NCBI RefSeq assembly: GCF_003574315.2 | Contig: NZ_AP025739.1 | Span: 2,728,001 to 2,792,000, forward strand | Length of the DNA stretch: 64,000 bases | From: Capsulimonas corticalis | GTDB lineage: Bacteria > Armatimonadota > Armatimonadia > Armatimonadales > Capsulimonadaceae | Direction: 5' to 3' | Part shown: positions 25,028 through 33,677 of the stretch, in pieces | Layout: each line of letters begins with the position of its first letter | How positions within the stretch are numbered: the first letter of the stretch is position 1 | Notes under the pieces: model-generated | What the model saw: the letters and a program-made list of their open reading frames with translations, nothing else | Database searches by the model: none | Told to the model about the DNA's origin: nothing | Position numbers and translations under genes: made by a program

Positions 25028-26103
25028 CGTGTTATTTCCTTTATCTTCTCTGCAACTTGCGGCTCTTGAGCGGGGGCGAGCCGCGCATATTGTTCGGGCG
25101 TCAGCGTCGCCTGCCGGACATCGATCTTTTGCGGGATCAGCCCAATATTTGCGAACGCGTCCGCTTCTTTTTGCTGGAGCGCAATGACTTCCGGGGTGAT
25201 TTCTCGGTAATTCGTCGTGTAGCCGTTGCGCACGATCTGTTCGAGAGTCGGTACATCCAATCCCAGGTCGGGCGATAAGATCTGCGCGGCTTCATGGGAA
25301 TGATCGTGCGACCAGTCGCCGGCCTTCTTGGCTTCCTCCAGAACGGCCTTCACGAGGTCCGGATGCTCGACGGCGAATGTGCGCGACGCGAGGTAGAAGC
25401 CGCCGCTGGTAGGCAGGTTCGCGCCGTCCCGCAAAATGCGCGCGCCGGTTGTGTGTCTGGCGATCGATAGGAACGGATCCCAGATCACCCATCCATCGAT
25501 GCTGCCGGAGGCGAACGCGGCCTGCGCGTCCGGCGGGGAAAGGTAAGTCGGCTGCACGTCGGAGTATTTCAGTCCGACCTGCCCGAGCGCCTGCACCAGA
25601 AAATAGTTGGCGCTGGAGCCTTTTTGGAAGGCGATCTTCTTTCCGCGCAGATCCTGAAGGGTCTTCGCGGGGGAATCTTTGGGGACGATCAGCGCCTGTC
25701 CGACGGCTTCGGCTTTGGGCGACGGCGGCGTGTTGGCGACATAGACCAGCGGGACGCCGGCGGCCTGGGCGAAGATCGGCGGAGTATCCCCCGCCGATCC
25801 GATATCGACGCTATTCGCGCCGATCCCCTCCAGCAGCTGCGGCCCTGCGGGGAAGTTCAGCCACTGCACGGTCACGCCTTTGGGAGCGAGCCGGCGTTCA
25901 AGATCGCCGCGCAGCCGCAGCAGGTTGAGACTGCCGCCGCGCTGATAGCCGACATGAAGCACCGTTCCTTGCGCGGACTGCGCGTGCGCCGCCGCGCCGT
26001 TCATCCCATCATGACGCGCGCAGCCCGAGGCGAGAAGGGCGGCGATTCCCAGGACAAATGTCAGCGGACGCGCCGCCCGAGTTCTGCTGGTCATGGCGAT
26101 CAT
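25024..26103 (-). CDS. ssuA: Sulfonate ABC transporter substrate-binding lipoprotein
   Basis: 359 residues. The signal ends in a lipobox ([11 protein letters not shown]), so the mature protein is lipid-anchored. [20 protein letters not shown] is the usual SsuA/TauA beginning, and [20 protein letters not shown] and [14 protein letters not shown] are ligand-domain signatures. The start codon follows the prepilin stop with no gap (TAAATG), with GGGGA inside the end of the prepilin gene as ribosome site; an alternative ATG lies nine bases further in. It delivers sulfonates to SsuC/SsuB. Confidence 0.92.
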   Translation of the reverse strand: MIAMTSRTRAARPLTFVLGIAALLASGCARHDGMNGAAAHAQSAQGTVLHVGYQRGGSLNLLRLRGDLERRLAPKGVTVQWLNFPAGPQLLEGIGANSVDIGSAGDTPPIFAQAAGVPLVYVANTPPSPKAEAVGQALIVPKDSPAKTLQDLRGKKIAFQKGSSANYFLVQALGQVGLKYSDVQPTYLSPPDAQAAFASGSIDGWVIWDPFLSIARHTTGARILRDGANLPTSGGFYLASRTFAVEHPDLVKAVLEEAKKAGDWSHDHSHEAAQILSPDLGLDVPTLEQIVRNGYTTNYREITPEVIALQQKEADAFANIGLIPQKIDVRQATLTPEQYARLAPAQEPQVAEKIKEITR

Positions 26104-26976
26104 TTAGTTCCCCGCGGTGTCGTCCAGGTAGAACCCGACGGCGTTGGTGTTCTCACTGCGCTTGTAGGTGATATTTGAGGTGTCGGTGGTGGGAACGACG
26201 GTGAGGCCGCTGACATCCGCCACGCCGGTGTAGCTCGGGTTTGGCGAGCGCACCCACTTCACATGCCCGTCGGTAAATGCATAGTGCGATCCGCCGCTAT
26301 GCCGTCCCCGCGCCAGAACGTGTGAGATATTGTTGTCGTGGTTCACGTTTGTGTCCGAATAGCCGCTTCCGCCGGCCGGGACCGGCGGGTCCGCCGAGGT
26401 GTCGTCGCCGGCGGAAAATACGCGGGCGCCGGCGCCTTCCGAAATGAGCACCTGATTGGCCGGGTAGTTGATCGAGGCCAGCGTGAGAGGCGCCGTGTTC
26501 GCCAGATTCCAGGGGGTGCCAGGCGCCAGAGCCGGAGAGATATTTTCGTTGATCGCGTAGCTGTACTGAGGCGTCCCCTGCGGCGACGTGGCGGAGGTTC
26601 CGAAGGCGCCGATCGGAGCGTAATCCGGGCAAATATAGACGTTGTCTTTCTTGACGCCCGCCTGGGAGTTCGCGTAACCTTGCTTGATGTACGGCGTGAT
26701 CATTCCATACCAATGCTGGCGGTTCTGCGCGACGCCGGCGATGTCTACGTAGCTCGGATCGCTAATGTTAGCGGGCGGGAACTGCTCGTCATAGTCCTGA
26801 ACGTATTGGATCAGGGCGAGGACCAGCTGCTTTTCATTGGAGGAGCAGCGAGTCTGGCGCGCCTTTTCGCGGGCCTGGGCGAAGACCGGGAAGAGGATCG
26901 CGGCAAGAATCGCGATAATGGCTATGACGACGAGTAATTCAATCAGAGTAAATCCGCGATGGCGAATGCTGGACAT
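26104..26976 (-). CDS. Prepilin-type protein (DUF1559-like), first gene of the sulfonate operon
   Basis: 290 residues starting [15 protein letters not shown] with the class III cleavage site after Gly-8, then [16 protein letters not shown]. The C-terminal signature is [17 protein letters not shown], a good H-X9-DG match. AAGGAG lies upstream of the ATG. It is the first reading frame after the sulfonate promoter and leader, and its stop codon touches the ssuA start, so the two should be co-translated. A role of such a protein in sulfonate use is not known to me. Confidence 0.87.
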   Translation of the reverse strand: MSSIRHRGFTLIELLVVIAIIAILAAILFPVFAQAREKARQTRCSSNEKQLVLALIQYVQDYDEQFPPANISDPSYVDIAGVAQNRQHWYGMITPYIKQGYANSQAGVKKDNVYICPDYAPIGAFGTSATSPQGTPQYSYAINENISPALAPGTPWNLANTAPLTLASINYPANQVLISEGAGARVFSAGDDTSADPPVPAGGSGYSDTNVNHDNNISHVLARGRHSGGSHYAFTDGHVKWVRSPNPSYTGVADVSGLTVVPTTDTSNITYKRSENTNAVGFYLDDTAGN

Positions 26977-27224
26977 AGTGATGTCTCCTTCTTTGGTTCA
27001 GAGTGTCATATTATCTTTTTTGCCCTGGACCAAGCGCCTCGTGCATTCCGAGGCGCAAAGCGGGCGCGAAAAATCGGTGTCAGCAGGTGTGAAAGCGTGA
27101 CGAGGGGGGAGGACAGAGACAGCCGCTCCAGACGTGGCTTCCGGTAAATCCTTGTTTCTGTATTTTATTCTGGATATCGGTATGCATTGTCTTCGCGTGT
27201 TCCCGCATCTCTGTGTGAAATACA

Positions 27225-27327
27225 ACGAGAAAAGGCCAGACGCGGAAAATCCATGCGTCTGGCCTCTCGTCGCCGAGTGAGCAGTTTTTCAATTACTAGT
27301 TTTTAAATAACCAAACTTATGTTATTG
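27225..27327 (-). promoter_or_regulatory. Candidate structured leader RNA of sulfonate operon 1
   Basis: Minus-strand transcript 5' to 3': a hairpin (AATAAC/GTTATT), then AAAACTAGTAATTGAAAAAC (27303-27284), then a GCGA-capped hairpin (CTCG/CGAG), then a long stem GGCCAGACGC/GCGTCTGGCC (27264-27234) followed by TTTT, with outer pairing ACGAG/CTCGT. The CGAG of the tetraloop hairpin is also used by the long stem, so the two folds compete, as in attenuators. The same order of parts occurs upstream of the second sulfonate operon (32510-32628). The rest of the 26977-27224 leader shows only one more hairpin, GCGCCTCG/CGAGGCGC; no protein is convincing. An alternative is a simple terminator of the upstream gene. 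Confidence 0.5.
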
Positions 27328-27356
27328 AGTATACCGGGTCCTTGTGCGCATGTCAA
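27328..27356 (-). promoter_or_regulatory. Promoter of sulfonate operon 1
   Basis: TTGACA (27356-27351), a 17-base spacer and TATACT (27333-27328) make a near-perfect sigma-70 promoter directly behind the stop codon of the upstream peptidase gene. The first gene starts about 350 bases downstream, leaving a long leader. Confidence 0.85.
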
Positions 27357-27358
27357 CA

Positions 27359-28210
27359 CTATGAGGAATGTTTTTTCGCGCCCTTTTCATCGGCTTGTAT
27401 TTCGGGAGGCGCAATGCGTCTGTCGTTCAAGTCGAATCGCTCTCCCGCCGAGAGAAAGTAGAATTTGCCCTTGCTTCCCGCGTTGTTGGGGGATGTGTTT
27501 TCGGTCCCGCTCCACTGTTCGCGGTCGAAGATGGCGACGTAACTTGCGCCGACAACTTCCAATCGATTTCCCTGCGCGACAACGGCCGTCCCTTCGTCGA
27601 TCCCAATGCCCAGCAGCTCGGGATGCTCGCCGATGACGGAGATCAGGTCGAATTGCCGGTTGCGGCGCAGGAGGTGCTGGTCGATGGCGGCGGCTTTCAG
27701 AAAACCGAAGCCCTCCACGTGGTCGCCGATCATCAGTTCATTCCCGGCGGTGTCGCCGCGCACCAGAAACGATCCCTGAATCGTGGCTCCGGCGGATGTT
27801 CCTCCGATGACGCCGCCGCGTTCCAGCAGCGCGGCAAGTTCCTGATGCACCCGGGTATGCAGATACGCGTCGGCTAGACGCCACTGGCGGCCGCCGGTGA
27901 GCCAGACGCCGGTCGCCTCGCGCAGCGGGGCGACGAACTGCGAGGTGTCCGCTTCCTTCGGATCACGTGTATGGAGAACCTGGATGCGCCGCGCCCCGTG
28001 CTGCGCTAATTCTTTCGCCGTATCGTCGTCCGTAACGGAAAGGTTTTCCTGCGCCGTGGGGATGATGACAATCCGGGCGTCCGCTCCTCCGGCAAGCGTG
28101 AGAAATCGGTCCCAGATCTCAGGGCCGATCTCTCCGCCGCCGACGATGACCAGGGCGCCGCGCGCCGGGCCGATGGCGCCATGGTCCGAGATGGATGTTG
28201 GTGTGGTCAT
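27359..28210 (-). CDS. Cyanophycinase-like peptidase, family S51
   Basis: Start taken at 28210 (MTTPTSISDHGAIGPARG); about 283 residues, the usual S51 length. GALVIVGGGEIGPEIWDRFL opens the domain, and the nucleophile Ser is in GGVIGGTSAGATIQ. IGIDEGTAVVAQGNRLEVVG is a cyanophycinase-type C-terminal motif. Cyanophycinase releases beta-Asp-Arg dipeptides from cyanophycin; other S51 members cleave Asp-X dipeptides. No cyanophycin synthetase is in the window. It is the last gene of the second sulfonate operon, 20 bases after the membrane protein gene. Confidence 0.8.
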   Translation of the reverse strand: MTTPTSISDHGAIGPARGALVIVGGGEIGPEIWDRFLTLAGGADARIVIIPTAQENLSVTDDDTAKELAQHGARRIQVLHTRDPKEADTSQFVAPLREATGVWLTGGRQWRLADAYLHTRVHQELAALLERGGVIGGTSAGATIQGSFLVRGDTAGNELMIGDHVEGFGFLKAAAIDQHLLRRNRQFDLISVIGEHPELLGIGIDEGTAVVAQGNRLEVVGASYVAIFDREQWSGTENTSPNNAGSKGKFYFLSAGERFDLNDRRIAPPEIQADEKGAKKHSS

Positions 28211-28230
28211 GATTGTGTCTCGCGAGCTTT

Positions 28231-29790
28231 TTATCGCAGCGCCCTGCTCCAGAGGGTTGCATAGGCGGGAATTCGGCGGACCCAAATTGGCCCATCCGGA
28301 CCCGCGTAGACCAGCGCCCAGCGGGGATCGTGCGTGAGCGCATGGTAGAGATTTGGATAGTGCGATTCGTATCTGGGATCGCGCCGCCGCCCGACCACGC
28401 AGCAGACGCCCTGTTGATCCAAATAGGCGAGCCCCGTTTCATCGGCGGCGAAGACATGCGCGGCGATGGGGAGGAGTTCATCTGGATAGGCGTTCAGCCC
28501 ATCGATAAACAGCGTGTTGTGTCCATAAAGCTCCCATTCCAAATACGATGCGTTGTTATAATCGTTGAAGATACGCCCCGTCACGGCGCTGCGTTTCAGG
28601 TAAGCGATCTGGCCGACGGGGGCTGTGTCGGGCGCGGGCGCCGTCAGCGCGGTCAAAGATCGTATTGCTAAGGCGACCAGCGCGGCGGCGAGAACCGGCG
28701 TCAGCAGCGTAAGAACCGGAGAAGCGGCTCGCCCGACGGTCGGGGCGTTGGCTTTTCGCAGGCGCGGCGCGAAATCGAAATATTCGAAAAGCACCGTGAG
28801 CGAGATCAGCGAGGACGTCAGGATATTACGGCGCGCGATGAGAAGCGAGGCGACCCCGAGAAGCAGCCAGAGCAGGCGCGACCAGCGTCGATCGGGATTG
28901 CGAACCCAGGCGGTGAACGCCAGCGCAGTAACCAGCAGCGCCGACAGCAGCATCGGCGGATGGAAGATCGGCAATGCCAGCGCCGGCCGCCACTCCTCAA
29001 TGCTGGCGAAGACGCCGGGATTGGTCGGAATGAAGGCGCGATAGTAGAGCGCCCCGTAGGGATTGACGCACACCGAGGCCGCCGCGACGGCGAACAAGAC
29101 CGCGATGCGCCGCGTTTCCCAGGACCTCGGCGACTGCAAGGCTTCCCCGATCAGCAGCAGTCCCAGCAGAGCGAGGCCGACCGCCACGCCGCCATGCAGA
29201 TTCGCCCAGAGAATAAAGAGCAGGGACACCGGCAGCGCCCGACGCCGAAGAAACGATTTCGTGTTTGTGAGAGGCGATCGCCGCCAGGAGATCGCCATGG
29301 GAAGCAAAATCACGAGCGCGAGATTGGAAAACAGCTCAGGGCGCAGCTGAAACCGAGACGCGCCGGCGAATACCGCCAGCGCGGTCGCCGCGACCGCGAG
29401 GAACGAATGAGGGCGCCGGCTTGAAGATGCGGGGATCGCAAAGACGGCGGTCAGGAGCAGGATCTCCAATATCAGTCCCGCCGCCGCTCCTGCGTCGCCC
29501 AGGCGCGCGATCCCATAGATCAGCGCCTCGGAAAGCCAGGAATGGGCGATCCAGGGCGAGTCCGCGCTCCAAAGAAAGAGCGTGCGCCCTGGAATGGCGT
29601 GATGCTCGACGATCCAGCGTCCGACCGCCGCATGCGCGTAAAAATCGCTGTCGGCGGTCAGCGGCCGGATCGCCGAAGCAATGGCGAGGATGAGCGCAAG
29701 CAAACCAGGGATGGCCCGCAGAGCCGCGCGCGATATTGTTCTGGGGTAAGCAATATCATCCACGGTATGTTTTTCAGAGACGAATATCAT
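28231..29790 (-). CDS. Polytopic membrane protein, GT-C glycosyltransferase-like
   Basis: Start at 29790 (MIFVSEKHTVDDIAYP), 519 residues, with about ten or more hydrophobic segments between residues 20 and 420. The first loop has DSDFYAHAAVGRWIVEHHAI and SPWIAHSWLSEALIYGIARL, a pattern I know from uncharacterised GT-C-fold proteins where an early acidic loop carries the catalytic Asp. The C-terminal 110 residues form a soluble domain (GRIFNDYNNASYLEWELYGH, FIDGLNAYPDELLP). No specific substrate can be named. It lies between a sulfonate-type monooxygenase gene and the peptidase gene in the same operon. Confidence 0.6.
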   Translation of the reverse strand: MIFVSEKHTVDDIAYPRTISRAALRAIPGLLALILAIASAIRPLTADSDFYAHAAVGRWIVEHHAIPGRTLFLWSADSPWIAHSWLSEALIYGIARLGDAGAAAGLILEILLLTAVFAIPASSSRRPHSFLAVAATALAVFAGASRFQLRPELFSNLALVILLPMAISWRRSPLTNTKSFLRRRALPVSLLFILWANLHGGVAVGLALLGLLLIGEALQSPRSWETRRIAVLFAVAAASVCVNPYGALYYRAFIPTNPGVFASIEEWRPALALPIFHPPMLLSALLVTALAFTAWVRNPDRRWSRLLWLLLGVASLLIARRNILTSSLISLTVLFEYFDFAPRLRKANAPTVGRAASPVLTLLTPVLAAALVALAIRSLTALTAPAPDTAPVGQIAYLKRSAVTGRIFNDYNNASYLEWELYGHNTLFIDGLNAYPDELLPIAAHVFAADETGLAYLDQQGVCCVVGRRRDPRYESHYPNLYHALTHDPRWALVYAGPDGPIWVRRIPAYATLWSRALR

Positions 29791-29821
29791 TGGCGGCGCT
29801 GCTTTTCGGGAAGCACGAGAA

Positions 29822-31204
29822 TCAATTGAACTCTGACAGTTTGAATTTTTCGCGATCTTCCAGCGCGGAGATCCCTGGCTGTCCGGCGAACTTGTTGGCG
29901 GGACGCGCCAGGCCGTAGTGCTCGCGGAGCGTGTTTCCCGTGTATTCCGTCCGAAACAGCCCGCGCCGCTGAAGTTCCGGCACGACAAGGTTCACGAAGT
30001 CTTCCAGGCCGCCGGGAAGCGTGGCCGGCATGACATTGAAGCCGTCCGCCGCGCCGCCGGTGAACCATTCCTCCAGCTGATCGGCGACCTGGATCGGCGT
30101 TCCCGCGAAGGTGCGATGCCCGCGTCCTCCGGCCAGACGGAAGATCAGCTGCCGGATGGTGAGGTTTTCCCGGTGCGCGAGATCCGTCACCAGCTGGAAC
30201 CGGCTCTTGTGTCCGTTGATCTCCTCGATCGGCGGCGTTTCCGGCAGGGGCCCGTCGAGTGGGTACTCCGCGAGATCGACTTTGAGGATGCTGGAAAGCT
30301 GTCGAATCCCCTGTTCGGGCGACACCAGGGCGTGCAGGGCCGCTTCTTTGTCGAGCGCCTCGGACTCCGTCTCGGCGATCACGGCGGAGATGCCCGGCAG
30401 GATCTTGACATCGTCGGGAGTGCGTCCGTAATGGGGGAGGCGCGATTTGACGTCGGCGTAGAAATCGCGGCCTTCCTGAAATGTCTGCTGGGCGGTAAAG
30501 ATCGCCTCGGCGTACTGCGCCGCGAACTCTTTGCCGTCCTCGGACGAGCCGGCCTGCACCAGCAGGGGATACGCCTGCGGCGAGCGCGGGATGTTCAGCG
30601 GGCCGCGCACGGAGAACCATTCCCCGCGATGCTCGATCTCCCGGATCTTGTCGGGATCGACATAGACTCCGGACTCTTTGTCCGCAATGCGCGCGTCATC
30701 GTCCCAGCTATCCCAGAGGGAGGTCGCGACCTCCAGAAATTCGCGCGCCTTGTCGTAACGCGCCGCGTGCTGCAAATGCTCCTCGCGCCCGAAGTTCTGC
30801 GCCTCGCGCTCGTTGCCCGAAGTCACGATGTTCCAGCCGGCCCGCCCGCCGCTCAGATGGTCCAGCGAGGCGAAGCGGCGCGCCACATGGAACGGCGCGT
30901 TGTAGGTGGTGGAGACGGTGCCGATCAGGCCGATCTTCTCAGTGACGGCCGCCAGGGCGGACAGCAGCGTAAACGGCTCCAGACCGCCTTGCAGCGACGA
31001 TTTCGAGGTCGACCAGGTCGCCAGGCCATCCGCGAGGAACAGCGAATCGAGCTTGGCGCGCTCGGCCGTCTGTGCGATCCACTTGAAATATTGGAGGTCG
31101 AAGATCTCCTCGATATGCGCGTCCGGATCTCTCCAGGCGGCGGCGTGGTGGCCGACGCTCATCAAAAAAAGATTGAGATGCAACTGTCGTTTTTCCTGGC
31201 TCAT
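29822..31204 (-). CDS. FMN-dependent monooxygenase, NtaA/SnaA/DszA family
   Basis: The start at 31204 (MSQEKRQLHLNLFLMSVG) has AGGAG eight bases upstream. The 460-residue protein shows the family marks HHAAAWRDPDAHIEEIFDLQ, WNIVTSGNEREAQNFG and GTPIQVADQLEEWF. The long C-terminal part is typical of NtaA/SoxA/DszA rather than SsuD. Members oxidise nitrilotriacetate, dibenzothiophene sulfone, sulfide or similar substrates with FMNH2. Placed directly after an SsuA-like binding protein gene, it most likely attacks an organosulfur compound. Confidence 0.88.
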   Translation of the reverse strand: MSQEKRQLHLNLFLMSVGHHAAAWRDPDAHIEEIFDLQYFKWIAQTAERAKLDSLFLADGLATWSTSKSSLQGGLEPFTLLSALAAVTEKIGLIGTVSTTYNAPFHVARRFASLDHLSGGRAGWNIVTSGNEREAQNFGREEHLQHAARYDKAREFLEVATSLWDSWDDDARIADKESGVYVDPDKIREIEHRGEWFSVRGPLNIPRSPQAYPLLVQAGSSEDGKEFAAQYAEAIFTAQQTFQEGRDFYADVKSRLPHYGRTPDDVKILPGISAVIAETESEALDKEAALHALVSPEQGIRQLSSILKVDLAEYPLDGPLPETPPIEEINGHKSRFQLVTDLAHRENLTIRQLIFRLAGGRGHRTFAGTPIQVADQLEEWFTGGAADGFNVMPATLPGGLEDFVNLVVPELQRRGLFRTEYTGNTLREHYGLARPANKFAGQPGISALEDREKFKLSEFN

Positions 31205-31234
31205 TCCATTTCTCCTATCCAAAACCATCGTCAA

Positions 31235-32278
31235 TTACTGCGCGATCTTTGCGGACGCCTGAACCGTCTTGGAGGCGTCCGTGGGAGTCAGAAGCGCATA
31301 CTGCTGCGGCGTCAGCGTATTCTGCCGGACATCGATCTTTTTGGGGATCAGGCCGATTTTCGTAAAGCTATCCGCTTCTTTTTGCTGAAGCGCGATCACA
31401 TTCTCGTCAATCGCGCGATATCCCGTCGTGCTGCCTCGCCGAATGATCTGCTCTTCCTCACCGATCTCCAGTCCCAGATTAGGGGCGAGAATCGCCGCGG
31501 CTTCATGAGGGTGCGCGTGCGACCAATCGCTGATTGCCTTGGTCTCCTCCAGAGTCTCTTTGATCAGATCGGGATGGGCGACCGCGAATGTCCGCGAGGC
31601 AAGATAGAAGCCTCCGCTGGTTTCCGTCTGTGAGTTGTCCGGCAGCAGGCGTGCGCCGTTCTCGCGTTCGGAGATCGTGACATATGGCTCCCAGGTGACC
31701 CAGGCGTCGATGTTGCCGGTGCTGAACGCGATCTGGGCGTCCGGCGGCGCGAGGTTCACCGCGTGAATATCGCGGTATTGAAGTCCGGCGTGGTTCAGCA
31801 CCTGCACCAGCCAGTAGGTCGACCCGGATCCTAGCTGCAGCGCGACGCGCTTGTCGCGCAGGTCGCTGGTCGTGCGAATCGGCGATCCCTTCGGCAGCAG
31901 AAATCCGCCTCCGCGCAGCGGGCCGGGCGGCTGGTTCGCGGCGTAGACGAACGGACTGCCGGCGGCCTGGGCGAAGATCGGGGGCGTGTCGCCTGCCGAT
32001 CCCAGGTCGATGCTGCCCGTACCCAGCCCCTCCATCAACTGCGGCCCCGCTGGGAACGGCAGCCACTGCACCGTGACGCCCTTTGGCGCCAGCTTCTTCT
32101 CCAGATCGCCGCGCAGCCGAAGCAAGTTCAAGCCGCTCTGCCGCTGATAGCCGATCCGAAGGACGACATCGCTTCCGGCGTGCGTCTGCGTGTCCGCCGG
32201 ATGGCGGCATCCGGCGAGCGCCAGAACGGCGACTGTCAGAGAGGAAAGAGCAGTCTTTGTCTTCACATTTTTCTCCAA
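31235..32278 (-). CDS. SsuA-like substrate-binding lipoprotein of sulfonate operon 2
   Basis: 347 residues. Signal with lipobox VLALAGCRHP, then [40 protein letters not shown] and IDAWVTWEPYVTIS align with the ssuA product at 25024-26103, so the two are paralogues. TTTTTGGAG precedes the ATG. No permease or ATPase gene follows in this operon, so it may share the SsuC/SsuB of the neighbouring operon. Confidence 0.88.
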   Translation of the reverse strand: MEKNVKTKTALSSLTVAVLALAGCRHPADTQTHAGSDVVLRIGYQRQSGLNLLRLRGDLEKKLAPKGVTVQWLPFPAGPQLMEGLGTGSIDLGSAGDTPPIFAQAAGSPFVYAANQPPGPLRGGGFLLPKGSPIRTTSDLRDKRVALQLGSGSTYWLVQVLNHAGLQYRDIHAVNLAPPDAQIAFSTGNIDAWVTWEPYVTISERENGARLLPDNSQTETSGGFYLASRTFAVAHPDLIKETLEETKAISDWSHAHPHEAAAILAPNLGLEIGEEEQIIRRGSTTGYRAIDENVIALQQKEADSFTKIGLIPKKIDVRQNTLTPQQYALLTPTDASKTVQASAKIAQ

Positions 32279-32509
32279 AAATAGTTTATCACTGACTTCT
32301 TAAGAGTTTTGAAATCCACAAATATCACGATTGGACGCAGAACGCCTGTTGTGATTTCACGGTTCGTGAGTGAGGGATTAACAGAAGCAGTGTTGACAAA
32401 GACAGCGGGAGCAGGCGAGGGGATGGCGGAAAACAGGGCGCTGATATGGGTGATCGTGATTTGCTGTGTCATAAGTATTGACCGAATGGCGAGCAGCCGT
32501 AAAGCAAAT

Positions 32510-32628
32510 AGGCCAGGCGCCGCTCTCAACATGGAGCGATGCCTGGCCTCAAGACGTCTCGTCAGCCGCGACTTTCGTCGCTGGTTTTACAATAGTAGTT
32601 TTGATACCGGAAAAGTATCTTTTGCGTG
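32510..32628 (-). promoter_or_regulatory. Candidate structured leader RNA of sulfonate operon 2
   Basis: Minus-strand transcript 5' to 3': hairpin GATAC/GTATC, then AAAACTACTATTGTAAAAC (32602-32584), then a GAAA-capped hairpin GCGAC/GTCGC inside CAGC/GCTG, then GACGAGA, then the stem AGGCCAGGC/GCCTGGCCT (32549-32510) with an inner CGCTC/GAGCG stem. The final T-tract is weak (ATTTGCTTT). Order of parts and the unpaired linker match the leader at 27225-27327, while stem sequences differ but still pair. I see no convincing protein in the remaining 32279-32509. Confidence 0.5.
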
Positions 32629-32657
32629 ATTATAGTCGGTTCCGCCACGGATGTCAA
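32629..32657 (-). promoter_or_regulatory. Promoter of sulfonate operon 2
   Basis: TTGACA (32657-32652), 17-base spacer, TATAAT (32634-32629): full consensus sigma-70 promoter. It stands about 350 bases before the start of the binding-protein gene, the same distance as in operon 1. Confidence 0.88.
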
Positions 32658-32681
32658 CCCGTCGCCAAAAAAGATTGGGAA

Positions 32682-33629
32682 TCAGTGATCGTGTCCGCAG
32701 CCGTGCGAATGGGATTCCAGGAAGCAGAATAGCTCTTCCGGGTCCATGTTGCAGCCGCTGCAGTCGCCGATCTCCGCCTGGATCGTGGCGTGGCCGATGC
32801 CAAAGCTGTCGTGGAGTTTGTGGTTGACGGCCGAGACGACGGTGGAGCTCTGGATGACGGTGAACTCATCCGGGAGCACGATGTGGCAGCTCAGGAAGTT
32901 GATGCCGTCGCCGACGGTCCAGACATGCAGGTCGTGGACGTCCTGAACGCAGGGGATGCTGCGGATCGCGGCCACCAGCGCCGGAACGTCCATCCCTTTC
33001 GGGGTCCCTTCCAGCAGTACGTTCGTGGCGTCGATGATGATCTCCCACGACGAGTATAGGATGAACAGGGCGATCATGACGGAGACGATCGGGTCGGCGA
33101 GCGTCCAGCCGGTGTAGTGGACAATCGCGCCGGCGATCAGAACGCCAAGCGAGGAAAGGGCATCGCCGGCCATATGGATATAGGCGGCGCGCGCGTTCAT
33201 GCTGTGGTGGCTGTCGCCTTGCAGCCAGTAGGCGATGACGGTGTTCATCACGAGGGCGACGGCGGCGACGCCCATCATCAGGCCGGATTGGAGATGCGGC
33301 TGCGGGTGCAGAAAGACGCTCCACGCCTCGATCAAGATCACGATGGCGATCACGACCAGCGCGGCGGCGTTGAACCAGGCGGTGAGAATCGCCACCCGAT
33401 GGTACCCGAACGTATTGCCGGGGCCGGCGGGGCGGCGGGCGACCCACACGGCGTAGGCGGCGAGGCCGAGCGCAAGCGCGTCCGACGCGTTATGCCCGGC
33501 GTCGGACACCAGCGCGAGCGAGTGCGCGCGCAAGCCATAAAAAAGCTCCACGGCGACGAAGGTAATCGTCAGCGCCAGCGAGATCCAAAGAAGCCGACCG
33601 CTCGTCGCTCCGTGTGTGTGTCCTGCCAT
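32682..33629 (-). CDS. Cation diffusion facilitator, CzcD/ZitB-type zinc exporter
   Basis: 315 residues with six membrane segments. The paired metal-site motifs are VSDAGHNASDALAL in helix 2 and IHMAGDALSSLGVL in helix 5, both HxxxD as in Zn2+/Cd2+ exporters. The cytoplasmic C-terminal domain has VQDVHDLHVWTVGDG. The His-rich start (AGHTHG) and end (HSHGCGHDH) and CSGCNMD add possible metal ligands. It exports divalent metal in exchange for protons across the inner membrane. Confidence 0.93.
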   Translation of the reverse strand: MAGHTHGATSGRLLWISLALTITFVAVELFYGLRAHSLALVSDAGHNASDALALGLAAYAVWVARRPAGPGNTFGYHRVAILTAWFNAAALVVIAIVILIEAWSVFLHPQPHLQSGLMMGVAAVALVMNTVIAYWLQGDSHHSMNARAAYIHMAGDALSSLGVLIAGAIVHYTGWTLADPIVSVMIALFILYSSWEIIIDATNVLLEGTPKGMDVPALVAAIRSIPCVQDVHDLHVWTVGDGINFLSCHIVLPDEFTVIQSSTVVSAVNHKLHDSFGIGHATIQAEIGDCSGCNMDPEELFCFLESHSHGCGHDH

Positions 33630-33677
33630 GACATAATTATACCCGCATGGGCGCCAACAACGTGTTTTGGACCATCG

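Noticed and set aside
27080-27292. Short Cys-containing leader frame before the sulfonate operon (ends CLCPPPSSRFHTC)
   Set aside because: Tempting as a cysteine-sensing leader peptide, but there is no clear ribosome site and no counterpart in the second leader.
32263-32532. Minus-strand frame of 89 codons in the second sulfonate leader
   Set aside because: Overlaps the start of the binding-protein gene, has no ribosome site and no counterpart in the first leader.
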